64,000 nt of DNA from Candidatus Epulonipiscium sp. (GCA_012519205.1 JAAYQR010000004.1:1-64000), one strand, 5' to 3'; shown: positions 18,519 to 28,263, counted from the first letter of the stretch. Numbers and translations: made by a program. The notes: generated by a model from the sequence alone, not told the origin.

Positions 18519-20771
18519 TCAATCTAAACTTTTTCTAATAGAAAGAGCATTTTCTTGTTCCCTTATAGTCTTATGATATACCCTAGATGCTTTTTTTGCC
18601 ATTTCTTCGATAGAAAACCCTTTTGAGAAATCATATGCATTTTTACCCGTCTTAACCCTTAAATCTTCGTCTTCTACCAACTCTATTACCTTTTCTCCCC
18701 ATTCCTTGATATTTGCCTTTGTTTTGTATCCATTCTCGCCATCTATAATCATGTCATCGGTTCCACTAGAACGAACTGCAACTACTGGACACATTCCTGC
18801 CATAGCTTCTAGAAGAACCATACCCTGAGTTTCAGAACGGGATGCAAAGACAAAAATGTCAGAGGCTCTATAGTAAAATGCTATTTCCCTAGGTTCTACT
18901 TTTCCTATCAGTAAAATCGTGTCTTGTAGATTGTAGTCATCTATTACTTGTTGTAATTTTTGCTTTTCGGGCCCATCCCCTATAATAATGCATCTTACAT
19001 CTTTTTTAGTTTTTTCTCTAATATACTTGATACCATCTATAAGAAAGTATAAGTTCTTTTCTTTAGTCAATCTAGATACGGAACATAATAACACTTCATT
19101 TTCAACATACTTTTTCTTTATTTCTTTGACTCTTTCCATATTTATATTTTCATATTGTTCAAATTCAATCCCCGTCGGTAGGACTTCTATGGGTCTTGTC
19201 ACCCCTATATGTTCAAGATATTCCTTGGCACTTCCTGTCGGCGCAATGATTGTACTGCATCTTTGAGCAAACTTCCTTATTATTTTATGAGGAATCTTAC
19301 TTTTAAAAAGCTTACCACCAACCGGTAGATTATGAACATATTTTTCATATCTTGTATGGTATGTAAGAACCGTAGGAATATTATATTTCCTTGCAAGCTT
19401 CAGTCCCTTGTGGCCGATGCCAAAAGGATGATGGATATGAAGTATATCTATATTACGCATAGAAAATTCCTTTTCTATTTCTGGCAGGAAAACATTAACT
19501 ATAGGAAAATCAAATTGATTGGTTTCGTAGTATGTAATTAATTTGCATCTGACAACACTATCTTCATCGTCTTCCCATTTCTGGGGGTATTCTGGGGCAA
19601 ATATGTATACTTTATGGCCTTGTTTTCTAAGTCCCCTTGAAAGTCTTTCTATAGAAATTGGAACTCCTCCCACGAAAGGAAAATAATTATTTGTAAACAT
19701 TGCTATATTTAATTTTTCACCTTGATAGTCATCATCTTCCGAATAATCAAAGTCCCTATAATAATCAACTTCTCCTATGACCTTTTTATAAATGAACAGT
19801 ATTGCTAAAGACAATACAAATAATCCTATTAGAAAATTGATAAAGTTTATCTTAAACAATGAATAAAAATAAGCTGCTTTGCTACTTAAAACGCTCTTTA
19901 ATCCTTTTTCTTCTCCCTTGCCTATTTTCTTAACTTGACATTCAACCTTATCAAGAGAAGGCTTTACCTTAACATAATGATAAAAGCTATTTTGATTACC
20001 TAAAACAAGAGGGCCCCCTCCTCCGCCAGTGATGTAATAGGGGACCTCGTTGATTATTTCTTCGTGATACACCCCTATACTTGATGAAAATACCCCATTA
20101 ACTTTATATTTTGTAAAAGAATCCATTAAAAATTTACTATATGCCGCATCGGAAATATATAAATTATTATGTACAGGATAATCTATTTGATTTGGCTTAT
20201 AGGGCGATTTGCTTATAAATACAAATTTATTTTTATATTTATTTCCCTCTTCTAGCTCCCTTATAAGCCATTCTTTTTGCCAAGACATTGAAGTCTTTTC
20301 CGTAGCATCGATAAAAATATAATAACTATCCCCCGCACCAAAAGAAAAATATAGAGGACCAAAATATTCGTAAAATCTAAATGCACCTTCCCCCGATACC
20401 TCTCCTTCTCCTATAGCCATGACGAAAGGAACACCTAACTTATTGATACTTTTATTCAAAACCCTATATTTATTATTAGAACCATCTACTACAGCGTTAC
20501 CTGCAGAGATAACAAAATCTATATCATCATCCTTAATCGTTTTTATAATACGTTTATCAAATACCTCCACAGAACTTTTTATATTTCCTATTACTGCAAA
20601 AGTTATATCTTCTTTATTTTTGGATAATCCTTGTATTCTTTTAATATTACTATAGTTTAAAGAACATAAATCTGTATTAGAAAAATAAGTGCATACTCTA
20701 AAAGATATAAGTACCGCTAATATAGCTGCATTTGCCCATAAATAGACCCTTGTTTTCTGCCTATTTTGCAT
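18519..20771 (-). CDS. membrane fusion of a degenerate metallophosphoesterase domain and a GT4 glycosyltransferase
   Basis: A 750-residue protein with two membrane helices (about 10-30 and 305-327). Between them lies an outside domain of calcineurin phosphoesterase type in which every metal-binding motif is altered: FAVIGN for FxVxGD, SAGNAV for xxGD, AIGEGE for xxGNHD, ISKSPY for HKPP, and no GHxH. The cytoplasmic C-terminal half (about 355-740) is a family 4 glycosyltransferase with 'GGVPISIERLS' and the E-x7-E motif in 'SETQGMVLLEAMAG', similar to diacylglycerol glucosyltransferases. ATG 20771 has AGGAGG 8 bases upstream and lies inside the 3' end of the flippase-like gene. The outer domain probably binds rather than cleaves. 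Confidence 0.88.
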   Translation of the reverse strand: MQNRQKTRVYLWANAAILAVLISFRVCTYFSNTDLCSLNYSNIKRIQGLSKNKEDITFAVIGNIKSSVEVFDKRIIKTIKDDDIDFVISAGNAVVDGSNNKYRVLNKSINKLGVPFVMAIGEGEVSGEGAFRFYEYFGPLYFSFGAGDSYYIFIDATEKTSMSWQKEWLIRELEEGNKYKNKFVFISKSPYKPNQIDYPVHNNLYISDAAYSKFLMDSFTKYKVNGVFSSSIGVYHEEIINEVPYYITGGGGGPLVLGNQNSFYHYVKVKPSLDKVECQVKKIGKGEEKGLKSVLSSKAAYFYSLFKINFINFLIGLFVLSLAILFIYKKVIGEVDYYRDFDYSEDDDYQGEKLNIAMFTNNYFPFVGGVPISIERLSRGLRKQGHKVYIFAPEYPQKWEDDEDSVVRCKLITYYETNQFDFPIVNVFLPEIEKEFSMRNIDILHIHHPFGIGHKGLKLARKYNIPTVLTYHTRYEKYVHNLPVGGKLFKSKIPHKIIRKFAQRCSTIIAPTGSAKEYLEHIGVTRPIEVLPTGIEFEQYENINMERVKEIKKKYVENEVLLCSVSRLTKEKNLYFLIDGIKYIREKTKKDVRCIIIGDGPEKQKLQQVIDDYNLQDTILLIGKVEPREIAFYYRASDIFVFASRSETQGMVLLEAMAGMCPVVAVRSSGTDDMIIDGENGYKTKANIKEWGEKVIELVEDEDLRVKTGKNAYDFSKGFSIEEMAKKASRVYHKTIREQENALSIRKSLD

Positions 20772-21825
20772 TGATATAGCCTCCTGGAAAACCACTTTTA
20801 AACATTTCTTTATAAAATATAATACCGCCTATTACCATACCTATATAAACCGTAACAAACCTCCATGTAAAAGTTAAAGAGATAATATCCCCCCGTTTGA
20901 TAAAGTTTGAATAAATTAAGGTATACCCCCCTTCTGCAATTCCAGATGCTCCTGGAGTAATAGCAAAGTACATAATAAAAGTAATAAGGACCTGAAAAGA
21001 AATAATGCTTATAACAGGGATATGATATCCCAATCCATTAATAAGTACCACTGAAAAATAAAAAAGAGTAAATAAATATATAATGGCAAATCCTATAGAT
21101 AATAAAATATATTTCGGCTCTCCCTTAGCAAAACTTTTAATGCTATTTGAAAATGTATCTATTTCTTTATAAAGAGAACGGCTCCATTTTTTATTTCTTC
21201 TATTGCTGATTAATTTTTTTCTTTCCAAAAAATTAAAGCTACTAAATATTATTCCCTTAATAATTTTAGTTCGATAAATAAACTTATAACATATGTAAAT
21301 TAAAACAAAATATATAAAAATAATTAAAAAGACATATACAATTCCTCCGCCTTTTGAAAAGATATCAATCAAACTTTTTTCAGTAAATATAATTATGGGT
21401 GTCGTAATAAGAAAAAACACAGTAGCTATAACTGTTCTTATAGTAGTCGCAGCTGTAGAGTTTCCTATAGATATTCCTTTTTTATTCAAAAAATAAATCT
21501 GTGCAAAACCTCCGCCTGTAGCAAAAGGAGTAATATTAGATATAAATATATTTATGAAAACTAGTTTTAAAACATACAAAAAAGATATTTTAATATCCAA
21601 GGCACGGATAATATAAAAAAGCCTAAGAGCATCAAAAACATAATACATTATAAGCATTATACCAATAATATATAAAGTTTCATACCTAAACTTCCTTAAT
21701 TCAAGAAAGGAAGTACCGTCCCCAAAATGTTGATATAAAAATATTAAGGATAAAATAGAAGTTCCTATGAAAAAAAATGCAAATATTATATAGGCCCATT
21801 TCCTAGGTGGCACAATGTGAGTCAT
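20761..21825 (-). CDS. flippase-like membrane protein (LPG synthase TM-domain family)
   Basis: A 354-residue protein with about eight membrane helices. It belongs to the lysylphosphatidylglycerol synthase N-terminal/UPF0104 flippase-like family, recognised by 'NITPFATGGGFAQIYFLNKKG' type sequence near residue 105 and 'ITPGASGIAEGGY' near residue 297. There is no C-terminal aminoacyltransferase domain, so it is a flippase-like form as in AglD2-type proteins. AAAGGGG precedes the start. It opens the operon and overlaps the glycosyltransferase start; moving a lipid carrier or glycolipid across the membrane is a reasonable inference. Confidence 0.85.
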   Translation of the reverse strand: MTHIVPPRKWAYIIFAFFFIGTSILSLIFLYQHFGDGTSFLELRKFRYETLYIIGIMLIMYYVFDALRLFYIIRALDIKISFLYVLKLVFINIFISNITPFATGGGFAQIYFLNKKGISIGNSTAATTIRTVIATVFFLITTPIIIFTEKSLIDIFSKGGGIVYVFLIIFIYFVLIYICYKFIYRTKIIKGIIFSSFNFLERKKLISNRRNKKWSRSLYKEIDTFSNSIKSFAKGEPKYILLSIGFAIIYLFTLFYFSVVLINGLGYHIPVISIISFQVLITFIMYFAITPGASGIAEGGYTLIYSNFIKRGDIISLTFTWRFVTVYIGMVIGGIIFYKEMFKSGFPGGYINAK

Positions 21826-21910
21826 CTTTACAACCCCTTTTTATTTATTATATCTATAATAATATGTATGTTTCCACATTTCAACATATTATATAAACAA
21901 ATGCAAATTA

Positions 21911-21948
21911 AAAAACAGTCAATTATTCTATAATCATTGACTGTTTTT
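21911..21948 (-). terminator. terminator after the PspC gene
   Basis: Stem AAAAACAGTCAA / TTGACTGTTTTT (21911-21922 and 21937-21948) lies 5 bases past the stop of the minus-strand PspC gene, with T-rich flanks in both directions. Confidence 0.8.
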
Positions 21949-21952
21949 AAAG

Positions 21953-22171
21953 TTAATTGCTATTATTACCATAGTAATCATTTCCTATAGGTTCATCTGG
22001 GATAACTAAGACACATATAATATATGCTAAGACCCCACTACCACCAAATAATATAAACAAAATCCATAGAATCCTTACTAGAGTCGGGTCTAGTCCAAGA
22101 TATTTCCCTAAACCTCCGCAAACACCACTAATTTTTCTATCAATTGTTGATTTATACAATCTCTTTTCCAT
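21953..22171 (-). CDS. PspC-domain membrane protein
   Basis: A 72-residue protein with the PspC signature 'GVCGGLGKYLGLDPTLVRI' and one membrane helix (about 33-56). In proteobacteria PspC belongs to the phage-shock envelope-stress response; in Firmicutes small stand-alone PspC proteins are common and their role is less clear. ATG 22171 (MEKRLYKS) is preferred because AGGAG is 9 bases upstream; the in-frame ATG at 22177 would leave only 3. It is a single-gene unit. Confidence 0.85.
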   Translation of the reverse strand: MEKRLYKSTIDRKISGVCGGLGKYLGLDPTLVRILWILFILFGGSGVLAYIICVLVIPDEPIGNDYYGNNSN

Positions 22172-22338
22172 TTTCATACACTCCTATTTCATATTTTATT
22201 GCCTTATTTATATTATATACGTATTAAATAATAATAAGTTTACTTAATACTACTTTTTTCATCTTTCTCTTTTTATCTTTTTCATATATAATAAAAAAAT
22301 GCATAAAAAATTAAATTATCTAGAAAGATGAAAATACC

Positions 22339-23700
22339 ATGAAAAAAATAATAATAGACATAGAATTTTATAAACGCCTCTTTACTTTAGCTCTCCCTAT
22401 TGCTATACAAAACTTTATTTCTTCCTCGTTAAATATGGTAGACACTCTTATGATTGGGAAAATAGGTGAAACTCCTATAGCCGCCGTGGCACAAGCTAAT
22501 AAGATTTTTTTCTTATTTACCTTAATTTTATTTGGAATCAATAGCGGGGGCTCTAGCTTTACAGCACAATTTTGGAGTAAAAAAGATATAAAAGGGATAA
22601 GAAAAGTCCTGGGAATATGTCTGGTGTCAGGGGGAATAGCTGCAATAATTTTCTCTATTGGGGCAATATTTTTTCCCAAAGAGTTAATGTATGTTTTCGC
22701 AAAAGATACCGAAGTAATAGATTTAGGAAGCCAGTACCTAAGAATTGTTGCATTTAGCTATCTCATTACTGCCATTACTTTTTCCTACTCTATTCTCCTT
22801 CGTAGTACTGGAGAAGCTGTCATTCCTATGGTAATCAGTATGATTTCACTTGGGGTGAATACCTTATTAAATTGGACATTTATTTTTGGTCATTTTGGAT
22901 TTAATCCCATGGGGGTTAGGGGAGCAGCAATTGCTACCGTTATTGCTAGAGTAGTCGAATTAGGGTTGTTTTTATGGATTGTATATAAAAAAAATACTTC
23001 CCTCGCAGCTTCTTTTAAAGAAATGATAGATATCTCTTCTGATTTTATGAAAGCCTTCTATAAAACGACTATATTTGTTATTTTAAATGAATTTATTTGG
23101 GCTCTAGGGACAACTCTTTACTCCATCGCTTATGGTCGAATGGGTAAGGAAGCTGTTGTTTCTATCAGCATTTCTAGTAATGTAGAGCAAATCGCCATGG
23201 TCATCTTTTTTGGTATAAGTAGTGCCTGTGGGGTCATGTTAGGAAATGAAATCGGATATGGAAATGAAAAAAAGGCATTTTCCTATGCCAAACGTTTTGC
23301 CATTATAGGACCTATTCTTGCTCTAATCATGGGGGTTATCGTAGTAATAACTTCTCCTCTTATTTTATCTATATTTAATATTTCTCAGAATGTTTATTTA
23401 GACTCTACAAAGATAATAGCAATCTTTGCTCTGATATTACCCTTTAAGGTATTTAATCTATTTACCGTAGTAGGAATCTTAAGAAGTGGCGGAGATACAA
23501 CCTATGGATTAGCTATGGATGCTGCTGGAGTATGGCTTATCGGGGTTCCCTTTGCCTTTATTGGAGGGCTAGTTTTAAATCTTCCTATTTATTGGGTATT
23601 TGCCTTGGTATCTTCTGAAGAACTTTTTAAAGCCATATTTGGTCTTCGTAGATTACTTTCAAAAAAATGGATTCACAATTTAGTGAATCACATGGGATAA
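22339..23700 (+). CDS. MATE family efflux transporter
   Basis: A 453-residue polytopic protein with about 12 membrane helices and internal two-fold repeat typical of MATE exporters ('LTLALPIAIQNF' type opening and 'NMVDTLMIGKIGETPIAAV' near residue 32). These use Na+ or H+ gradients to export cationic drugs or metabolites. The ribosome binding site is weak (GAAAG), and TATAAT at 22287-22292 may be the -10. It ends 5 bases before the convergent permease gene with no obvious terminator between them. The substrate cannot be inferred. Confidence 0.9.
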   Translation: MKKIIIDIEFYKRLFTLALPIAIQNFISSSLNMVDTLMIGKIGETPIAAVAQANKIFFLFTLILFGINSGGSSFTAQFWSKKDIKGIRKVLGICLVSGGIAAIIFSIGAIFFPKELMYVFAKDTEVIDLGSQYLRIVAFSYLITAITFSYSILLRSTGEAVIPMVISMISLGVNTLLNWTFIFGHFGFNPMGVRGAAIATVIARVVELGLFLWIVYKKNTSLAASFKEMIDISSDFMKAFYKTTIFVILNEFIWALGTTLYSIAYGRMGKEAVVSISISSNVEQIAMVIFFGISSACGVMLGNEIGYGNEKKAFSYAKRFAIIGPILALIMGVIVVITSPLILSIFNISQNVYLDSTKIIAIFALILPFKVFNLFTVVGILRSGGDTTYGLAMDAAGVWLIGVPFAFIGGLVLNLPIYWVFALVSSEELFKAIFGLRRLLSKKWIHNLVNHMG

Positions 23701-23705
23701 CATAC

Positions 23706-24518
23706 TTACTCTCTCCATTTAAGAAACTTTTTTTCTAGTATAAGTACCGCCTTGTATAATAGGGCAGCTAGTATAATAAGTATAACAATGCTCGTCATTA
23801 CCCAATCTAATTTAAAGATTTGGCTGCCATATATAATAAGATAACCTAACCCTGATTGAGCTACTAAAAACTCTCCTACCATAACACCTACAAGAGATAA
23901 ACCAACATTTACCTTTAGGGCATTAATAATGGTTGGAACATTAGCGGGAAGTATTACCTTGTTAAGGATATCTTTTTTACCTCCTCCAAATGTTTCAATC
24001 AATTTTATTTTATCATGGTCCACTTCTAAAAAACCACTCAAAACTGTTAGGGTAGTTACGACTATAGACATTAATATGGCTGTAAATAAAATAGACTTCA
24101 TATTATTACCCATCCATACTATAAGAATGGGAGCTAATGCTGTCTTAGGAAGACTATTAATAATAACAAGATAAGGATCAGAAACCTTTAGGACAAAATT
24201 ATTCCACCATAATAAAACTGCTATGGCTGTACCAAGAAATGTACTCAAGAGAAATCCTAAAACTGTTTCAAAAAGGCTAACACCTGTGTGAATGAACAAG
24301 CTCCCGTCTAATATCATATTCCAGGAAGTTTTTAGAATTTTACTAGGTTGACTAAATATGAATGGATCAATCCATTTGAAATATGCTGCTACTTCCCAAA
24401 TTAAAAGCAATCCTACCAGTATAGAGACTTGTGTAATTTTAACAGCTATCCTCGTTTTTTTTATTTTATTCATATACTTAAGATGTTCATTTGAATAAAC
24501 ACTATTGCTGCTCTTCAT
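23706..24518 (-). CDS. ABC transporter permease, SsuC/TauC type
   Basis: A 270-residue inner-membrane permease with about six helices. The permease-ATPase coupling EAA loop is in 'KLIETFGGGKKDILNKVILP' (near residue 178). It belongs to the nitrate/sulfonate/taurine/bicarbonate group. The start overlaps the end of the ATPase gene by 17 bases, with AAGGAG 10 bases upstream. No binding protein is adjacent, but an NMT1/SsuA-type lipoprotein of matching class is encoded at 8361-9359. Confidence 0.9.
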   Translation of the reverse strand: MKSSNSVYSNEHLKYMNKIKKTRIAVKITQVSILVGLLLIWEVAAYFKWIDPFIFSQPSKILKTSWNMILDGSLFIHTGVSLFETVLGFLLSTFLGTAIAVLLWWNNFVLKVSDPYLVIINSLPKTALAPILIVWMGNNMKSILFTAILMSIVVTTLTVLSGFLEVDHDKIKLIETFGGGKKDILNKVILPANVPTIINALKVNVGLSLVGVMVGEFLVAQSGLGYLIIYGSQIFKLDWVMTSIVILIILAALLYKAVLILEKKFLKWRE

Positions 24519-25278
24519 CAGACTTCAACTCCTTCCACATAAGGTTAAAGTATTCCCTGAATTCAGGGGCTTCCCTAGATTTAAGTGGAGTTCTATCATC
24601 AATAGACAACTTTATTGGGTGAATCGCTTTAATCTTAGCCGGCCTTTGGGTTAATACTATTACTTTATCAGCCATGCTTATAGCCTCAGAAATATCATGG
24701 CTAACCAGTATAGCAGTCTTATTCTCTTTCTTGATAATGCTCCCTATTTCATCAGCTACACTTAGCCTAGTTTGATAATCTAATGCCGAAAATGGCTCAT
24801 CTAAAAGAAGAATGTCTGGTTTTACTGCAAGGGTCCTAATAAGTGCTGCCCTTTGCCTCATTCCTCCCGATAATTCTGAAGGAAAATGATTTTCAAATTC
24901 TCCTAATCCATACATATTTAAGAGTTCCTTCGAATACTTTTTACTTTCTTCAGTTAGCTTATTTTGGATTTCCAGACCTAGAAAGACATTTCTAAGAATT
25001 GTCCGCCATTCAAATAAATGATCTTTTTGAAGCATATACCCGACCCTAGAAGACGTACCCTTTACTACTTTTCCAAAAACCAATGTTTCCCCCGCAGAAG
25101 GCTTTATGAGCCCTGCAATTAAGGATAAAATGGTTGATTTACCACATCCACTAGGACCTATAATACTTATAAATTCCCCCTTGTTAATGGTAAAACTGAG
25201 GTTATCTATGGCCTTTGTTTCTCCCGAAGGGGTATGGTAATTTTTTACAATCGATTTTAATTCTACGACAGGCTTCAT
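24502..25278 (-). CDS. ABC transporter ATP-binding protein, SsuB/TauB type
   Basis: A 258-residue ATPase with Walker A GPSGCGKST (about 41-49), Q-loop in 'GYMLQKDHLFEW', signature LSGGMRQR (about 136-143), Walker B ILLLDEP and the H-loop 'LVSHDISEA'. It energises the partner permease 23706-24518. The class is the same as in sulfonate, taurine or hydroxymethylpyrimidine uptake. The two genes form an operon; substrate unknown. Confidence 0.92.
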   Translation of the reverse strand: MKPVVELKSIVKNYHTPSGETKAIDNLSFTINKGEFISIIGPSGCGKSTILSLIAGLIKPSAGETLVFGKVVKGTSSRVGYMLQKDHLFEWRTILRNVFLGLEIQNKLTEESKKYSKELLNMYGLGEFENHFPSELSGGMRQRAALIRTLAVKPDILLLDEPFSALDYQTRLSVADEIGSIIKKENKTAILVSHDISEAISMADKVIVLTQRPAKIKAIHPIKLSIDDRTPLKSREAPEFREYFNLMWKELKSDEEQQ

Positions 25279-25363
25279 ATTATCTGCCTCCCTAAAATAA
25301 GTGTTTCAATAACTAATATATTAAAATAAACGATTAAATGTGACAATTTTCCAAATTAAATAA

Positions 25364-25407
25364 GAGTTACTCTTAGATGTAAAAAGGTTTTTATCTAAGA
25401 ATAACTC
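25364..25407 (-). terminator. terminator after the hydrogenase-like sensor gene
   Basis: Arms GAGTTACTCTTAGAT (25364-25378) and ATCTAAGAATAACTC (25393-25407) pair with one mismatch around a T/A-rich loop. It lies 15 bases past the minus-strand stop at 25423. Confidence 0.65.
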
Positions 25408-25422
25408 CTATTTGTAATACTA

Positions 25423-27333
25423 CTAATCTTCTTGTTTTTGAACTATTAGGGATGCAGTGCTAGCTATTTCTTCAGATTGGGATGTAATTTCCTCGGTGCT
25501 TGCAGCAATAGTCTGAATAGCTGAGTTTATTTCCTCCATTTTACTTAAGAAAGATTGGGACATAAAGATAATCTTTTGTAAATTTGGAAGGGTTGAACGA
25601 TTATTATTTTGGGCAGTTTCTGCTGATAACTTAGTTTGTTCTGCTAGTTTCCTTACCTCTTCTGCTACAACGGCAAAGCCCCTTCCATGTTCTCCTGCCC
25701 TAGCCGATTCTATGGAGGCATTAAGGGCAAGTAAGTTCGTCTGCTCAGATATACTTACGATAACATCTGATGTTTCTACATATTTGTTAATGTTTCTTTG
25801 TATCAAATCTACTATTTCTCTTAACTGTTGTACCTGTTCAACCACATCATTGGTTTCACCACTTATGGTATTTACTACTATCGCAGTATCTTCGCTGGCC
25901 TTTGTAACCTGTTCTAGCGCTTGGGTTATTAGTTCAACATTATCTTTTAGATCTTCAGCTTCTTTCTTTCTATCCAGACTCATCTTATTTACTTCTCTAA
26001 ACATTCTTTCTACTTCTTTATTCTTTTCCTCTATCTTCTCATTTTCCAATTCCACCATTTTTTTATTATAATGAATACAATTCTTTTCATAATTTAATCC
26101 TTTAGCAATAGCTCCTGCCATTTCTAGGCAAGTCTTATATCCACAGGAGGAACAATCTATGGATTTTTCACTATCAGTTTCTTTCATAAGCTTATTAAAG
26201 GCTGCATTTATTTCTTCTTTTTTCACTTCATATACTTCTATGGGTATTAAATCATATTCCCTTTCGAAATCTATAATGTTCAAATTCTTATCAAAGTACT
26301 TAAATAAATCAGATTTCTTCTTTCTAAGTCCCTTTGATTCTTTAATGGTCGCTAGTTTTTTATTGTGAAGTATCAAATCAGCATTATCTACAGTTTCTTG
26401 CTTTGAAGTTCCTGTTCCAAAATTGCACCCATGTCTACAGTTTAAGATATCCACCAAAAGAGGAAGTTCCTTCCCCTGTCCTATCCTTTGTTGATAGGCA
26501 TTTAGATATCTATAGGCATCCCCCTGACCCTCTATTTGCCTTATCCATACTTGGCCATTTAAATGGAATTCCACATTTTCCCTTAGGCCTCCATGCCTAG
26601 GAAAAATGGCCCCTAGTTCAGTTTTAATACCATCAAATTCACATTCTGGATACTGGGATAAATCAATATTATTACTTATATAATTGATTAACTTCTTAAA
26701 GGTAATATTATACCTGATGATGCCTTTGGTATTTTGATCCTCTATTTCATCCTTTTTAGCAATACATGGTGAAATAAAAGCAAAAGAGTCTTCTATTTTT
26801 TCGTACTTTCTCATATATACAGCTGCACACATCATAGGACTATGTATCGGGGCCAATTTTGGTAATAACCCCGGCTGATATCTTTCGATATAATTAACTA
26901 TAGCAGGACAGGGTTGTGATATAGTTCCTGAAAGCTTTTTCTCATGAATAGCTTTTAAATAAGCCCATGTAGTAATGTCTGCCCCAAAAGATGTATCATA
27001 TATATAATTTATTCCTACGGCCTTAAAATACCCAAATAACTTTTTGTAGTTTTCAGGAAAATTGGTTCTGATAGATGGGGCAACGATTAAGGATATCTTT
27101 TTGCCTTTTTTTAGGTCTTCAAAAAAAGCATCGGTATCATCATAATAATCCCTGGCATCATGGGCACATGCATCTATACAATTCCCGCAGTGAATGCATT
27201 TTTCTCCATTAATCACAATTTTATTTTTACCATTCACCTCTTGTGCCAAATTAGCTTCCGGAATCGGACAGGCAGAAATACACCTATTGCAACCAATACA
27301 ATTATCATTAGTAAAAATTAAAGAAGTACCCAT
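25423..27333 (-). CDS. [FeFe]-hydrogenase-like sensor with methyl-accepting signalling domain
   Basis: A 636-residue cytoplasmic protein. Residues 1-65 hold two 4Fe-4S ferredoxin motifs ([12 protein letters not shown] and [12 protein letters not shown]). Next comes an H-cluster domain with degenerate L1 'SQPCPAI', L2 'SPCIAKKDE' and L3 'NCRHGC': the four cysteines that hold the cluster remain, but the proton-relay cysteine of TSCCP is absent. A 4Fe-4S domain follows (SSCGYKTC, about 390), then a coiled coil and an MCP signalling domain with the hairpin '[20 protein letters not shown]'. There are no membrane helices. This matches sensory group hydrogenases (HydS-like). It probably senses H2 or redox state and signals through a Che or other kinase. 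HydE is encoded 8 kb away. Confidence 0.88.
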   Translation of the reverse strand: MGTSLIFTNDNCIGCNRCISACPIPEANLAQEVNGKNKIVINGEKCIHCGNCIDACAHDARDYYDDTDAFFEDLKKGKKISLIVAPSIRTNFPENYKKLFGYFKAVGINYIYDTSFGADITTWAYLKAIHEKKLSGTISQPCPAIVNYIERYQPGLLPKLAPIHSPMMCAAVYMRKYEKIEDSFAFISPCIAKKDEIEDQNTKGIIRYNITFKKLINYISNNIDLSQYPECEFDGIKTELGAIFPRHGGLRENVEFHLNGQVWIRQIEGQGDAYRYLNAYQQRIGQGKELPLLVDILNCRHGCNFGTGTSKQETVDNADLILHNKKLATIKESKGLRKKKSDLFKYFDKNLNIIDFEREYDLIPIEVYEVKKEEINAAFNKLMKETDSEKSIDCSSCGYKTCLEMAGAIAKGLNYEKNCIHYNKKMVELENEKIEEKNKEVERMFREVNKMSLDRKKEAEDLKDNVELITQALEQVTKASEDTAIVVNTISGETNDVVEQVQQLREIVDLIQRNINKYVETSDVIVSISEQTNLLALNASIESARAGEHGRGFAVVAEEVRKLAEQTKLSAETAQNNNRSTLPNLQKIIFMSQSFLSKMEEINSAIQTIAASTEEITSQSEEIASTASLIVQKQED

Positions 27334-27354
27334 TATATCTCCCTCCGTATACTT

Positions 27355-28143
27355 TCATAATTTTAATAGCTTTACCGCATTTATTCCAAAAATCCTTTCT
27401 TTTTCTTCGTCTGTTATTGAAAGCCTTTTTATAAATCCTACTTCTTTTTCTTGTTCTCCCCATGGGGAATCAGTACCAAAAATAATTTTCTTTGCTCCAT
27501 GATTCCTAATAAGCCTTTCCATAAAATCCATATTCATGGCATGAGAAGTATAGGACGTATCAAAATATATGTCTTCTCCCAAAAGATATTCTTCTACTTC
27601 TTCCCATAGTTTATAGCCTCCCATATGGGCTGCAATAATCTTTCCTCCTTTCATATTATTCAATACCGTTTTTAATCTTTTAGGAGTGCAATGACAAGGC
27701 TCTGGCAAGCCTATATCTATTCCCGCATGAAATAAAATAACCATATCTTTTTTAATTATTTCTTCATAAAGTTTCATAAGTTTTATATCATCAACATAAA
27801 ACTTTTGATAATCAGGATGTAATTTTATGCCCTTAACTCCAAGGGATGCTAATTTATTTATTTCCTCCTGCCAATCATCATATTCAGGGTGAATTGTTCC
27901 AAAGGGTATAATCTTTGAATCCATAATTGATTCTATCCATGAATTAATTATGGGGGTTTGTTGTGGTTTCGTTGCAATGGGTTGTATAACACTTATATCA
28001 ATCTTGCTTTTTTCCATGGACCTTTTTAAATCGGATATTGTTCCATCTGTGTATGCCTTAACATTAGCTTCTTTTTCCAAGACTTGAACTGCTTTTTTAG
28101 CAATTTTGTTATCAAAGCAGTGGGTATGTATATCAATTATCAT
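27355..28143 (-). CDS. metal-dependent amidohydrolase-family protein
   Basis: A 262-residue TIM-barrel protein of the amidohydrolase superfamily (Amidohydro_2/ACMSD-like). Metal and catalytic positions are DIHTH near residue 3, 'KLHPDY' (about 124), 'LFHAG' (about 151), 'AAHMGG' and 'FGTDSPWG' (about 223). The exact substrate cannot be read. It precedes the hydrogenase-like sensor by 22 bases and is probably co-transcribed with it; why a hydrolase accompanies the sensor is unclear. Confidence 0.85.
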   Translation of the reverse strand: MIIDIHTHCFDNKIAKKAVQVLEKEANVKAYTDGTISDLKRSMEKSKIDISVIQPIATKPQQTPIINSWIESIMDSKIIPFGTIHPEYDDWQEEINKLASLGVKGIKLHPDYQKFYVDDIKLMKLYEEIIKKDMVILFHAGIDIGLPEPCHCTPKRLKTVLNNMKGGKIIAAHMGGYKLWEEVEEYLLGEDIYFDTSYTSHAMNMDFMERLIRNHGAKKIIFGTDSPWGEQEKEVGFIKRLSITDEEKERIFGINAVKLLKL

Positions 28144-28217
28144 AATGCTTTCTCCTTAGCTTGATTACTTACTATTTTATTACTTTTAGTATATTCTGTC
28201 AAATTAAACTAGAATAA

Positions 28218-28250
28218 AATAACCCCCTTTCCTTGAAGAATAGGGGGGTG
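28218..28250 (-). terminator. terminator after mazF
   Basis: On the minus strand ACCCCCCTATTC, a short loop and GAAAGGGGGTTATTTTA form a GC-rich hairpin followed by a U-rich tract, 14 bases after the mazF stop. It closes the acpS-alr-mazF block. Confidence 0.8.
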
Positions 28251-28263
28251 CTTACTCTATGTA

